Shown here in pieces: positions 27,076 through 37,872 of a DNA stretch of 64,000 nucleotides; within the stretch, counting starts at the first letter, position 1, and every line of letters starts with the position of its first letter. Source of the stretch: Laetiporus sulphureus 93-53 (Eukaryota > Basidiomycota > Agaricomycetes > Polyporales > Laetiporaceae); contig NW_024468520.1 of assembly GCF_001632365.1 (NCBI RefSeq), forward strand, positions 535,875 through 599,874, given 5' to 3'. Both the position numbers and the translations under genes were made by a program. The notes below the pieces were generated by a model. The model was not told the DNA's origin and did not search any database. It worked only from the letters and a program-made list of their open reading frames with translations.

Positions 27076-27570
27076 TCATGGATCATCACCATCTCCTCTT
27101 ATCGTCTTGGATCCCACGTCCCCATCTGCAAGGTGCTGGCTTGGAGATAACGAAGCTGGCAGAGAGACTGTAGGGCGGTGCTCATATCCAGCAGCGGTAA
27201 GGCTTGAACCGACGATTGGGATCTTCATGTCACTGATCATTACGTTGCGACGCGCGACAATATTCTTGATGTCCTCCACGCCCGGATTTTCGGGCTGATT
27301 GGGAGGATAGTCCAAATACTCTTTCGCATCAGCCATTCTGATGTCCACGCTCTATGTAATCAGTAAGCATACTAGCGCAACTCAGCGGTCCCTTATTCGC
27401 ACTGTACTCACCGTAATTATGGACGACGCCAATTCTTGGAACGTGCTCTGTGAGCTGCCGGGTCCGCCCTGAGATGTATTATTGGTTGCAGTGCCGAGGT
27501 CTGCAAGAAGCGTGTGGCATTTAGTTTCTCCCAGAGGACGCACGGGTACGCCATAGAACCAGGCCCACAT
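27076..27570 (-). CDS. Hypothetical two-exon protein
   Basis: Exons 27412-27570 and 27076-27351 join in phase 0 across a 60-bp intron with a GTGAGT donor and an ATAG acceptor, giving 144 residues from an ATG at 27568-27570. The product begins MWAWFYGVPVRP, has a Gly/Ser/Gln-rich middle, then a polar part (KEYLDYPPNQPENPGVEDIK) and a short hydrophobic patch. No domain is recognised. A splice acceptor (CTTTAG) lies directly before the ATG, so an upstream exon may exist, for instance at 27894-28034. The clean splice pair is the main support. Confidence 0.45.
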
Positions 27571-27893
27571 CTAAAGGAGATAGCTGAACGGACATCGTTC
27601 TTTCAACATGATCCGTGATTAGCTCACCAGTCGTCTATGCACACAATCTCCCCCTTCCCCCTCCCCATTGATACAGTCTGCCGGGCAGTGCCAGCCATTG
27701 TCGCTCGATGTGATCTCCTCAATTACCAGTGGCATCCGGGCGGCAGGTGTTGTATGTGACCCTGCAAGGTCGAATCCGCTCCAGTGGTGTAGGATTTTTT
27801 AGATGCGGTAAGCACGCAGGATGTTGCGGACTGACGTACATCTCGCTAACATACTGCTTGATCCCTTTCGGCCGTAATGTCCTGTGTACTTAC

Positions 27894-28034
27894 GCAGCCA
27901 GTGCCGCTATAATCGTACGTTATTGATACGCTACCCGGGCGCGGAGTGTCCGGTTGATTGACACGCAGTGGGCATTGCACCTCTTTGTGTGTGCTTGAAG
28001 GCGGGTTTTTTGTCTTTTTCCAGGGAATGGCCAT
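27894..28034 (-). CDS. Possible upstream exon of the same or a small separate gene
   Basis: An ATG at 28032-28034 opens 47 codons (start MAIPWKKTKNPPSSTHKE) that end exactly at a GTAAGTAC donor. The exon is Lys/Pro-rich and then Ser/Tyr/Gly-rich, with Cys as its last residue. I could not connect it to the two-exon gene at 27076-27570 without meeting a stop. The function is unknown. Confidence 0.28.
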
Positions 28035-30424
28035 GGTAACAAGGTCTAGATGATGAGCGTGGCGCGTCTCTGCAGCTGAACAATGAGACGAGGGCCGATT
28101 AAGGCAAGATGTCAGTCAGTGGACCATACATCGGCGGCAGGCTCACGCACTACCTGATCTCCTGTGTCCTCTGCAGGCAGCTGGTGAAAGTTGCGATAAA
28201 GGAGAGCCGTGCCAAGAGGGCGAGATGCACGACCACATTGGCCTCGGCCGCCAAAGTAACCGTGTCCGATTTAGGATATTGAGTGGCAACCACTCACGGA
28301 GTCTCAATGTTCGTGCGGTGTGTTCTTATCATCGGACAACATGTGCATGAATACGATCGTATGTTCTACATATAATAGTGGGGCAATATGACTGAGTACA
28401 TCTTCGAAGCATTTTCTGCGAATTCTAGAACCTTTCTGACATATTTACGCCTTCCTCCTTGCACTCCCTCTATGTTCCGATATGCAACCCCTCTTGTTCA
28501 ATGCTTACAGCATTCTGCCACCGCCGAGGTGCGCTAGGCCGTCGTTCGGCCGTCCTCTCATTGGAGGATGTCCCCACGCGCATCCTTTATATCTCTTTCT
28601 GCAATCCTATCCTGGATGCCCTCCAGCCGTACCAAGTTATCTATGTGAGCGGGTGGAAGCGGGCAGGATTTTAGCAGAATGACGACAGGTCCGAGCGCCC
28701 GAGATTCCATATAGTAGACGCCGTCAGGTGGCTGCTTCGGAGTCCAAACCATCTCAAAAATACCTTCGGCGATTCAGTGATTCAGTCGATGGTGGAGACG
28801 CACTCGCCGATGTACAGCAGTCACATGCATTGTCTTCTGCCAAGCTGTAAACGAGGGTATTTCTAAACCGTGTACCGAGGCACAATCAACTCTCGACCCG
28901 ACCCGACCCTTTCACGCAATGTGCATCGTCTCACAACCACGATCACCTTAAACAGAAATCTCCTGAAATTCTGCGGAATGTTTCTTGTTCCTCCTAGACA
29001 TGATGCCGCCTAGCGATGTCTAGACCGTGGTGGAGCCGAGCTCAGGAAGTTCGGTTTCGAGATGTTTGCGCGACGGAAGGGCGAGCATTCTCGCTTAGTT
29101 CTCGGTTTCAGATAGAGGTTGGAAGTGGAACCTCGGACTCGATAAAATTCGGCGCAGTCACGTAGACCTTGTACTTCAATTGGTACGATCAGGAGCACAT
29201 ACTATGGAACGGTGACCCAGTCTGCCATTTCAAATTTGCGGATGCATTCGGTGAGAATCTTCTTCGCTATCCGTGACGAAATTTGCTCACTGCGACGATG
29301 AGGCACGGTAGCTCATTTCCACCACGATGCCCATTGCATAATAATGTTACTGCCTATCCCAGCATTCGACTTGATCAGATGGCTCGTAAGCCCCACTTCA
29401 CTGATTGATTGATAGACTCCGCTTTGGTTTGGAAGAACCACCTACGATATATGTTCTTTTGATACGGAGCATGCTATGTAACAGGCCAGAATCCGTGCCA
29501 CACTCAGTTTATGACATGCGACAGCCTGTGAAAAGAAGGCCAATCAATATTTGATATTGCCGTCCGCTTATCACCCTAGATCGACTTTGACGTGCTGGGT
29601 AAAGCTCACGTTACCATGTCGGCTCAATTTCCTGGAGCGTCATTCCAAGCAACTGTTTCCATACCTTAATTTGTTATGCAATGCGCTGAAGGTGTCCTTG
29701 GCATTCCAGTCCGAGCCGTGGAGGTCTCCATGCAAGGCACCTGCTGAGCCGATGTAGAGCTGATTGTCTGCTCAGGGTCGTGTAACAGCCCACGTGAGGG
29801 CAGCCTTGCTGTCTGGTATCACCATCGATACGTTGGCGGAGACAGAAACGGCATACTGCGGGACTTCTGCAAAGACATCGGATGCCATGCGCTGACGTCC
29901 TTCCTCTTCTCCACGTTTCGTCTGCGGTCTTCCAAAGTCCAGCTTTCCCCCATTCGACTTTCGCTAATAAATTATTCCGATAGCGGAGGGTCTGCTGCCC
30001 AGAAGTTTGAGTTGAATCTCGCGAGCATGCGGATGTTCCATATGCCGATCCGCCGTCCCACTGTGATCTTACAAGACATTGTTCAATGGCACGAATTCTG
30101 GCCCTATAATAGAGCCTCACGCAAGGCGACGACTACCTCGAGCCTCGATACTTTGCTGCATCATTGCTGTCCTGTCCACTCACTACGGCCCCATCTGCCA
30201 TGCCTTCGTGGATGGAGTCTAGCTGTCCTCGCCTCAATCGCTCAATAGGTAAGGTTCTCCCATATGCTCACTTAGTGATTGGCTCCAAGCCTCCAATTAA
30301 ATATGGTGTAACTGGAGTGGAGATTCATTTCAAAATGGCATTCCGCCTCTACAAGGTAGATCCCTTGCCAATCGAGTGTTGCTTGTTCTAACATCAGTTC
30401 CAGCTGAAAAAAAAGGGTCAAAAT
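28035..30424. other. No recognisable gene
   Basis: About 2.4 kb. Scattered short frames on both strands; no motif recognised. Part of 29550-30420 might be the missing 5' half of the coiled-coil protein that follows, but no joinable exon was found. Confidence 0.4.
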
Positions 30425-30950
30425 TTGGCAGCGTACCTGAAGACTCTGTGCCGTTCACATGGATCCTCCAGTATTGTCCCCGATTATGTCAACAGGATCC
30501 GGGAGCTTGAGCAGGAGAATGGTATCCTTTTGGAGCAGATAGCCTTGCTCCGAGAGTCGAGCAGCTTCTCTCGCTTCACGGAGGATCTAGCACCGGCGAG
30601 TTCCCAGCAGCACGAGGTGCGAACAGCGGCCTGACTGCAAACTTTCATATCGGCGCTGACATCGGTTTGGCTGCCTTCTGACAGCAAAGACCCCTACGGA
30701 ATTCTCTCGACCGTTTCCACTTTCCCGCCATCGTGCGCTCGACAACTTGTGCTGGTCCTGATTGCACCTTTTACGATGTTCGTACCTGTCCTCATTACCG
30801 TAAGGTAAGGCATGGCTAATGGGCACATCGCAGTATCCTGAGTTATATCCGGAATACAGCGTGCGCACTGTTTTGTCGATGGAAGATCTCTTCGCATCGA
30901 GTGGTATGATGGGAGGATATGGATATGGATATGGCGTGGCAGGGTACTAA
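30425..30950 (+). CDS. Coiled-coil protein with Gly/Tyr-rich C-terminus, 3' part
   Basis: Three exons read in phase 0: up to 30616, 30685-30804 and 30834-30950. The first carries a heptad segment DYVNRIRELEQENGILLEQI, like the zipper of bZIP or bHLH-zip factors. The second ends CTFYDVRTCPHYRK, and the last gives YPELYPEYSVRTVLSMEDLF and a GYGYGYG-rich end with TAA at 30948. The first intron is 68 bp with good borders; the second would be only 29 bp (GTAAGG to CGCAG). No basic DNA-binding segment was found upstream and the true start is not seen, because the frame begins without ATG. A transcription factor is a guess from the zipper only. The short intron could also mean the gene is decaying. 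Confidence 0.45.
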
Positions 30951-31457
30951 TCTTCATGGCTACCCTTTGCAATTGTGTCTTTACTGCCTTTCCCTCCGAT
31001 AGAAAACCATGATAATTTTGTTGCCACCCGCGCAACCGATCATCAGTAAAGCTCAAATCTGCTTGCATAGGCTTGTTTCCCCTTGTTGGGGTCATACAAG
31101 GAGATAAGTCTGAGAAGTTTTCAGGACCACCCTGCTTCGGACAGACATAAATAGAATGTAGAAGAAGGCAAACCTTGCGCTCGATGCAAATCGAAGATGA
31201 TGCATGGACATCACTTCCTCTACAAGTTCTGTTCAACGAACTACTCGAACAAGAGCGGAAAGAGCACCGGAAGCTTTGCGAATACCTTTTTACAATTCTC
31301 ACAATTGGACACCAGCGGATGAAAAGATGAAAATACTTGATGAGTAAGTCCGTTCACAGGGAAGGTGAACCTCCTGGAGGGCGACGTTGGTCACACCCAG
31401 CCTCTTCTCCTCTCCTTTCCTCCTCTCCTCTTCGATCTTCCATCCTGCTAGACATGT

Positions 31458-31489
31458 TGATGCACTGATGCGCTGATGCGCTGATGTGA
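31458..31489 (+). repeat. 8-bp tandem repeat, four units
   Basis: Units TGATGCAC, TGATGCGC, TGATGCGC and TGATGTGA follow each other directly, just after a pyrimidine-rich tract at about 31395-31440. Confidence 0.75.
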
Positions 31490-31549
31490 ACTAGTCAGTA
31501 TCAATACAGTGCGAGAAACGATCGCTTACATACGTTCTCTTTTGACCTA

Positions 31550-32341
31550 TCACGCAACAGGTGCGACCTTCCGGCAGTGACGCCGTGGAACTCGAGGGCG
31601 ACGGAAGCGTATGACATCGGCGAAGGAAGTCAGGGGAGTCGGCGTCGGTGGTGACGTGACCCGATTTTCGGAAACAGGTCGGGAGACGGTATGAAATAGT
31701 ATAATGGGAAGGACTCGAAAGAACCCATAACAGATCTCGTAGTGGAGGACGAGGCAGAGAGGATTCGAGGTCACCAATTGCGGTTGTTGGGTGTCGAGTA
31801 GAGACACCCACGACTTGGGGGACGCGAGAACTCCAATCGGATGACCATCCTTAGTCTCGATATAAAGGAAAACGTCGTGCTCGTCCTCGCCACAGGCCTC
31901 GGCAACGACGCCGCGCATTATGATCGAGTCGTCAACCATGAGTACGATGGTTACTGACATTCCAATGGACAGATTGCCGGGGATCGGGCATGTAATCGCC
32001 CAGGTTGGTACATAACGGGCAAAAGTATAACCCAAGGGGTTGGAGTAAGGGGAGACGAAGACGGAGTCGATGGGCAACTCCTCACAATAGGAAGCGGCAC
32101 TATCGAATCCTATAGCAGACAAAAGAGGAGTGAGGTGGAGTGTTGAGGACAACGTAGCGCAAGTAGACATTGCGATGCAGATTGGACGCTGATGGATGTA
32201 GAAGTGATAGCAGATCGGAGTGGTGATGTCCTTTAAATCTGCGTGGGTACTATGACCCAGAAAGCCGAAGTCATATCCAGCGCCGACTGTGGCCTGAATC
32301 CAGGGACTGCAAATGTGCGAGCGCATCGGCCGGGTCACCAT
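31550..32341 (-). CDS. Hypothetical protein, 263 residues
   Basis: A single uninterrupted frame from an ATG at 32339-32341 to a stop at 31550. This is the longest clean frame in the sparse middle of the window. A second Met (MSTCATLSSTLH) about 55 codons in is an alternative start. The middle is hydrophobic and structured-looking (PIPGNLSIGMSVTIVLMVDD, then an acidic CGEDEHDVFLYIETKDG), and the C-terminal third is Pro/Arg-rich and may be untranslated or intronic. No family is recognised. Its length in DNA of this composition argues for coding, but without a homologue this is uncertain. Confidence 0.45.
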   Translation of the reverse strand: MVTRPMRSHICSPWIQATVGAGYDFGFLGHSTHADLKDITTPICYHFYIHQRPICIAMSTCATLSSTLHLTPLLSAIGFDSAASYCEELPIDSVFVSPYSNPLGYTFARYVPTWAITCPIPGNLSIGMSVTIVLMVDDSIIMRGVVAEACGEDEHDVFLYIETKDGHPIGVLASPKSWVSLLDTQQPQLVTSNPLCLVLHYEICYGFFRVLPIILFHTVSRPVSENRVTSPPTPTPLTSFADVIRFRRPRVPRRHCRKVAPVA

Positions 32342-32689
32342 TGATCCGTCAGAATGGGTTGATACGCGAGCAGCAGAAGATAACGGCGGACTTAGTTGCA
32401 GGCGCCCTTGAATGTAATGGACTGGTTAATCCTTCATGCAATACAATATACGTCAGAATGTGGAAACCCGCATGGAAAGCTTACATGGAGCTGGCTAGTA
32501 GGTCGGATAGTCCCACAATTTGCCTAAAATTCATTCTTTACTAACGCCCTTGGAGACCTCTCACATTTATCAGAACGGGTGGTCCATGGTCAGCGATTCG
32601 CAGACTTTTAGAATGCTACAATCCAAAGTTAGCCACAAGACGACTGTAGTGCACCAATCCCCACGCCGCGACTGAGAAGCAAACTCACT

Positions 32690-32980
32690 ACTGTGTCAAG
32701 CGAACCCATCGTGGGAGGCCTTGACCAAACGGATAATTTCTCCCGCCAGTCAGAACGGCAATCGGTATAGAATGAACATGCGGTCATGGTACCACAAGGC
32801 ATCCCGGTCCAAGTGATACTTCCTAAATGCCACCGGCAGCCCCGTCCGCTCCAGAATCCACGCACGCCAAAGGGGTCCGTTCGACACGTGGTCACGTGAT
32901 CGTATCGATCGATGCGGCGCAGGGCGACCCAAAACTTCAGGTTCTCTCAGCTTCGTGACCATTAAAAAATGCCCCTCCAA
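32690..32980 (-). pseudogene. Unidentified conserved-looking fragment with in-frame TGA
   Basis: One minus-strand frame gives GPLWRAWILERTGLPVAFRK, YHLDRDALWYHDRMFILYRL and then, past a single TGA, LAGEIIRLVKASHDG. The flow on both sides of the stop looks like one protein, rich in Trp, Arg and Tyr. I do not recognise the family, and the opposite strand has no frame of note. Confidence 0.3.
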
Positions 32981-33042
32981 CTGGATATTAGCGGTTCACT
33001 CCCCTTAATTTCCGTGGAGACTCCTTGCGACGGCTGATTATT

Positions 33043-33681
33043 ATGTCCCAGTTCGTGCCCCAGCCCTTCCCTGCCACCAGCAATGACACACTCTACATGG
33101 CAAAGACAATCCGCACTGGTCCTAAACAGCCCGATCATTACAGTTCGAAGACTATACAGCTCATTGAGGTCCCGGCGCCGCCACGCGTTCATTGTCCATA
33201 CGCATCGTCATTCATAGGCAGCCCTTTAACTTCATCATTCTCTTCATCGACTGGAGAGCTTAGCGAGGATTCCGCATGCTCATCTTACTGCTCGTCCGGC
33301 TCAGAATCTGAGACACAGTCTCAATCGTTGGTTCCGATGCACGAGACACGCTTACATAGGATCTTGGCCTGGCGTGAACAGTTGGTGCATACTACAATGG
33401 AGGATGGTGCGTATCTTACATGCTCCTGTCTTTTCAATGTAATCATCGATGACGCATCCAGTCTTGTTGATGGATTTGCTACTTCCATTGGAGTGCAAGT
33501 CTTATCGCACGGAAGACCAAGTCGACGCCAACAAAAGCGTGCGTTACGTGCTAAATTGATTTTCGCACCATACTCTCCTCATCTTGCTCTCTCCAGGCTT
33601 CTAATCTGTCGATGCTGTCATGTCTGCACTCATCAGCGCCTCAGTCTCAGTAGCGCACCAAGTACACAGTCTTGCCGGTGA
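33043..33681 (+). CDS. Hypothetical Ser-rich acidic protein
   Basis: From an ATG at 33043 the frame is open for 212 codons. The first 115 residues have strong local character: a Ser-rich linker (SSFSSSTGELSEDSACSSYC) followed by ETRLHRILAWREQL, an arrangement I associate loosely with small uncharacterised basidiomycete proteins. A donor-like GTGCGT after about 33407 suggests that the rest of the open frame is intron and that the true end lies elsewhere. No domain is recognised. It is divergent from the hypothetical gene at 31550-32341. Confidence 0.42.
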   Translation: MSQFVPQPFPATSNDTLYMAKTIRTGPKQPDHYSSKTIQLIEVPAPPRVHCPYASSFIGSPLTSSFSSSTGELSEDSACSSYCSSGSESETQSQSLVPMHETRLHRILAWREQLVHTTMEDGAYLTCSCLFNVIIDDASSLVDGFATSIGVQVLSHGRPSRRQQKRALRAKLIFAPYSPHLALSRLLICRCCHVCTHQRLSLSSAPSTQSCR

Positions 33682-34240
33682 GGTATCCGTCTCGCGCATT
33701 GGTGTCTGGCTGGACTCTCATCCAATTCATGCATAGCGTTACGTTCACACAAACGTATAATCCCCAGTTCCCAGTCCGATTAGAAATTGAGCTGGCATTG
33801 GCATAGCAGTCTTGGCACACCGCATATTATTCCTGGGATGCTGACTATGCGTACGCTCATACCTTAGTACTGTATTTTCCAGTGCTGTATTTGCCGAAAA
33901 AGTTATAAACCTACTATCCACGCGTGTACTCCACTTTCCGCACTATCATCGACTCTCATAACGTCCATGCCATGACGAGCATTCATGCTGTTCTGGGTAT
34001 GCCCATGTATATTGCATCAATACACTGTAATTAAAAGATGCTTATCAGACGACGTGTGAACGACGGCACAGAAAATCTTGCGCCTTCGGGCCTCGCAAAC
34101 AACACGAGGCACTGCTTGTTCTGGCTTGGGACTCTATGGGCCACTCACTGTTGTATGGCCCCTAGTGGCTATACTCAGGATAAGACATATACTCCGCAAT
34201 CTTGGCAACCGCGCTTTGCCCTTCTTCCATAACCACAACA

Positions 34241-36598
34241 ATGCTATTTTGCAAGGTATATCCCGCCTACAAGGCATCCCCACAACCTCTCATAGCGGTT
34301 GAGCATGGAAAGGGCATGTTCAACTCCTCTGCCATCTACAACAAGTTCGAACGCTCCGCCCGGGCCCTGTTCAAGAAACTCAGCTACCCTCGTCCATGTC
34401 AGACCTCAAATTCTGTTACTCGATGCGCCGACAACGTTCAGGACAATTTCGGAGAAAAATCTCCCTCTAGAAACGCGAGGTGGCAGATTGTGGCAAATCC
34501 AGCCGATGTGACTTCGGGTCCCCGAACCTCCCTCTCGATCGGTCTTCATCTTTGGCAAAACTCCTGTAGCATCTGCACCTTCATCAACACGTTATCATCG
34601 CGTTTGACGCGTCCTGACCCTTCAATCGTGCCCATCGGGGACGTTCTATCCCCCCGAAGATGGTATGCCACAGTTCCGAACATCCACGCGTTCAATGCGT
34701 GCAAAGCTCTCTAACATATCAAATGCGGCAGCCTTAGTTGTGCGCGATGTCCTACCACCATGTCACATTACCACCATCTCCGGCTCTCTCGACGCGTTTG
34801 GCATGCTCGGACACGTCGGGCGGTTCTACCGTCATTATTTCACATGAAGATGTTGGCATTTGCCATCCCCCTTCGCCATCCGTTATGGTCTCTTGTGTCT
34901 CGTCCTTGCCGTTTTCTCCGTCTTCGGACCGCCTGGCCTCTGCTAAGTTCAATCCGTATACAGCGGATGGACGATCCGATGTTTGTCTTCCATTGTCCGA
35001 TGTCTCTTCACTTGAATTGCCGCGCATCCCATCGCTAAGCAGCAATGAAGGCGCATCTTCTGATGGTGAAAGTTCGGGAGCACTTGCATCAGACGGGGGC
35101 GGTCCGTCACCGAAGCTTTCCGTTGAGTATGTGTTCCCGTGTCCCGTCGCCCAGCCCGATGAGTATGCCCCACCCCTCAAGTACCGCCATGATTATATCG
35201 AGCGTGGCGTTGGCCACGATGACGACGAGCTGCTCTCCGACGACACGACGACACTGGTTCTCTTGATGGTGATGATGACGGGCGTCTCGATGATGAAGGG
35301 CAGGCCACCTGCGACCTGTTCTGCCGACATGAAGATACCACCTACAAACTGCTGATGAAGCTTGGCAACGGCGCATGTGGACGTGTGATGTTTGCGGAGA
35401 CCGATGACGGACAACAGGTTGCCATTAAGGTCACGCCGAAGCTCAAGCAATACCGCTGTGGTCGCGATCTGATCTTGCATGAGAAATGAGTTATGGAAAC
35501 AGCAAATAAAGTTGGAAGTCGCTACTTGATGCACTTACAGGCATCGTGGGAGGATAAGAAATTTTTGTACTTCGTCATGGTAAGTTTCCTCCTACCTTCT
35601 CGCAAAGCCGGTGAAGATGCAAGTTTTTGCATTGTGTCAACAGAAGGCGTATCTTGGCTCGTTGAGATATCGACTTGCGTCCGTGCCGTTGGATCCTGTG
35701 GAGGCTAAGTTGCTCTGCGCGGAGATGGTAAGACTATCGACATGTCGACATGAACCATTGAGCCGTGAAGTAACGAGATTGGCAGGCATATGCAGTCAAG
35801 GAGCTCCACGATAGCCGTACAATCCATCGTGATATCAAGCCAGACAACTTCTTGGTCGATGAGAAGGGTCACCTAGTCTTAAGAGACTTTGGATACTCAT
35901 ACGTGCCCAAGCCTCACTGTACAAGTTCGAGAAAGCCAAAACATTCACGTCCGTGGGTATGCCCGGGTATGCGGCACCGGAGGCCATTGTGTCTGAGTCC
36001 AAAGGCTAAACCTGCGCGGTCGACATATTCAGTTTGGGGCTCGTCTTCCTGGAGGTCCTGGGGGGTTTTCAGATGCCATACTATTGTGCGCTTACCTTGC
36101 CGGCCCAACTCGATATAATGGACGTGAAGCATCTGGAGCTGGACCTTGAGACTATCATCGAAGATGCGCAGGGTAGAGATCTCGTGCTCAACGTACGTAA
36201 AACGTGTGTTGGCCCGCGAACGTTGTGCTGATTCATCCATATCAGATGCTGAATACCAATCCTACTAAAAAGGTTCGTCGAATGCTGTTCTATGTCATCC
36301 CTTTTTCGACGACATAGATAAGGAAAAATCGCCAATCGCGAGCTCTCCTGTGAGTCGTTGATCTATTGCCTTTTGCGCGGGAGCTGAGAAACGTTCTGTA
36401 GATCCACGCAAGCCAGCCTTCTACTTGAATCTCCCCAAGCAAGAGTCTGTCAAATTATCGTTCTCGACGTTCTACGGCGGTTTAGACTCCGCCTATGAGG
36501 ATTATCACAAGGATGAAGATGCCCGGCTACTATATAACGATAATACCACTCGACAACTCATCACTGGCGGCGATGACGATTTCAAGTTCTCCCGTTGA
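34241..36598 (+). pseudogene. Serine/threonine protein kinase with long N-terminal extension, broken
   Basis: An ATG at 34747 starts a Ser/Pro/Asp-rich extension of about 170 residues; an earlier ATG at 34241 with a basic start is also possible. The kinase domain follows with the Gly loop GNGACGRV, VAIK lysine, catalytic [18 protein letters not shown] (LRDFGYS) and the GYAAPEAI activation-end motif. The C-terminal tail runs from DPRKPAFYLNLPKQ to KFSR and a TGA at 36596-36598. It is disabled by a frameshift near 35260, a TGA after ILHEK near 35487, frame breaks around the hinge at 35640-35800, and a TAA in the stretch after ESKG (about 36007). All catalytic motifs are otherwise kept, so decay is recent. 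Such diverged kinases are expanded in mushrooms; the substrate is unknown. Confidence 0.82.
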
Positions 36599-37872
36599 GC
36601 TCCATACATTATTAATACATCCTTACTTGCATTCCGCTCTAGAGATTAGCTGACTCAATTGTGCTTCATCTGTAATTAATGCATTCTACTCCGGCCTCCC
36701 GCAATGTATTCCTACCCTTATTTCAGCCATACAGAACGAAGTCTCTCCCCTCGATGTCGGTAAGAATCCACCAACAATGCTGAAAATTGTCGAACACCAT
36801 CACGGTTCCAATTACTCATCTGCAAGTGCTTCAACAGCTCCAGTAGAATCTCCCTATTCATATCGTCTATATTCATTGAATGTGCCAACTCTACATGTCT
36901 CTCACAGCCCTGGATGCTCTTCGCTGCCTGAGGATTTACGAGCGACACAGGTCTGTCCATAGCTGTAGTTTCATGGATCCGACATGCTCGCGATCTGCAT
37001 GTTCACTTCAGCTTATTGCCCGGATTCCCCTCCAAAGCCCAATTGCGACTTTTATATAAGTCGTTCTCTCTGAACTGCACGCGGGGGAGTCCGGCGTAGT
37101 ATTTTACCTCGGACGCACGGGCATATGCAACATAGAGTTGCTATGAAGTTGGTATGTTCTCACTGAGTGTCAAAAGTGCTTTCAAAATGATTACTGTCCA
37201 TTCGTTTGACGTCATGCAAACGAGTCCAGCCACATCTCATCGCCTATTTCCTACTACGGATTAAAAGCAGTTTGATACAACACTGTAGCGTCGGATCGAC
37301 GTTGGTTAAGTGAGTCAATTGTGAAAGTGAAAGAAACTGTTGTCCTCGATAATCGTCCGTGTGAACATCACGTATATGGAGGATTGATAGGAGAAGACAT
37401 TCCATCACCCATTGAGCAGAGGTCTCGGAACGAGATGCTGCCTCGTCCGCGCCTTTGACTGCAGAGGATCATCTAGTATGAATCCTTTACTAAGAAAGAG
37501 TAACCGCACGTCTCATATCTTCACACTCACAATAGCTTTCTCGTTCTCCATTCTGATGTCACCAGCTGCACGAATGGCTCATGAGATTGTGGAAGCTTGC
37601 AACTTCTCGAAGGTTCGTGCAATGGAGGATACGTTGCTTTTCACTCGAGGCTCTGCCTCACCACCTGTGCGATATGCAAACACCTGCGAAAACTGAGTTC
37701 CAAATGACACCTTGGCTTGATGGGCCAGTTCCTGATCACGAAGCTTCCGAGCTTGCTTGAGCAGGTCAGAGATCTTGGTGATAGGCAAACGCTTCCCATT
37801 CGCACTATATTTCTCCCAGAAAGCCGCAGGTTTCAGGGCTCTATACTCTACAATGAGGAACTGACAATACAC
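36599..37872. other. Mostly intergenic; possible alternative last exon of the next gene
   Basis: A minus-strand open stretch at 37579-37860 (KISDLLKQARKLRDQELAHQ) has coiled-coil character and could be spliced onto the SAP-like gene through a weak donor near 37920. Otherwise only short frames. Confidence 0.35.

Noticed and set aside
34752..35180. 142-codon minus frame rich in Ser, Asp and Gly
   Set aside because: It is antisense to the low-complexity N-terminal extension of the kinase, whose frame leads into real kinase motifs.
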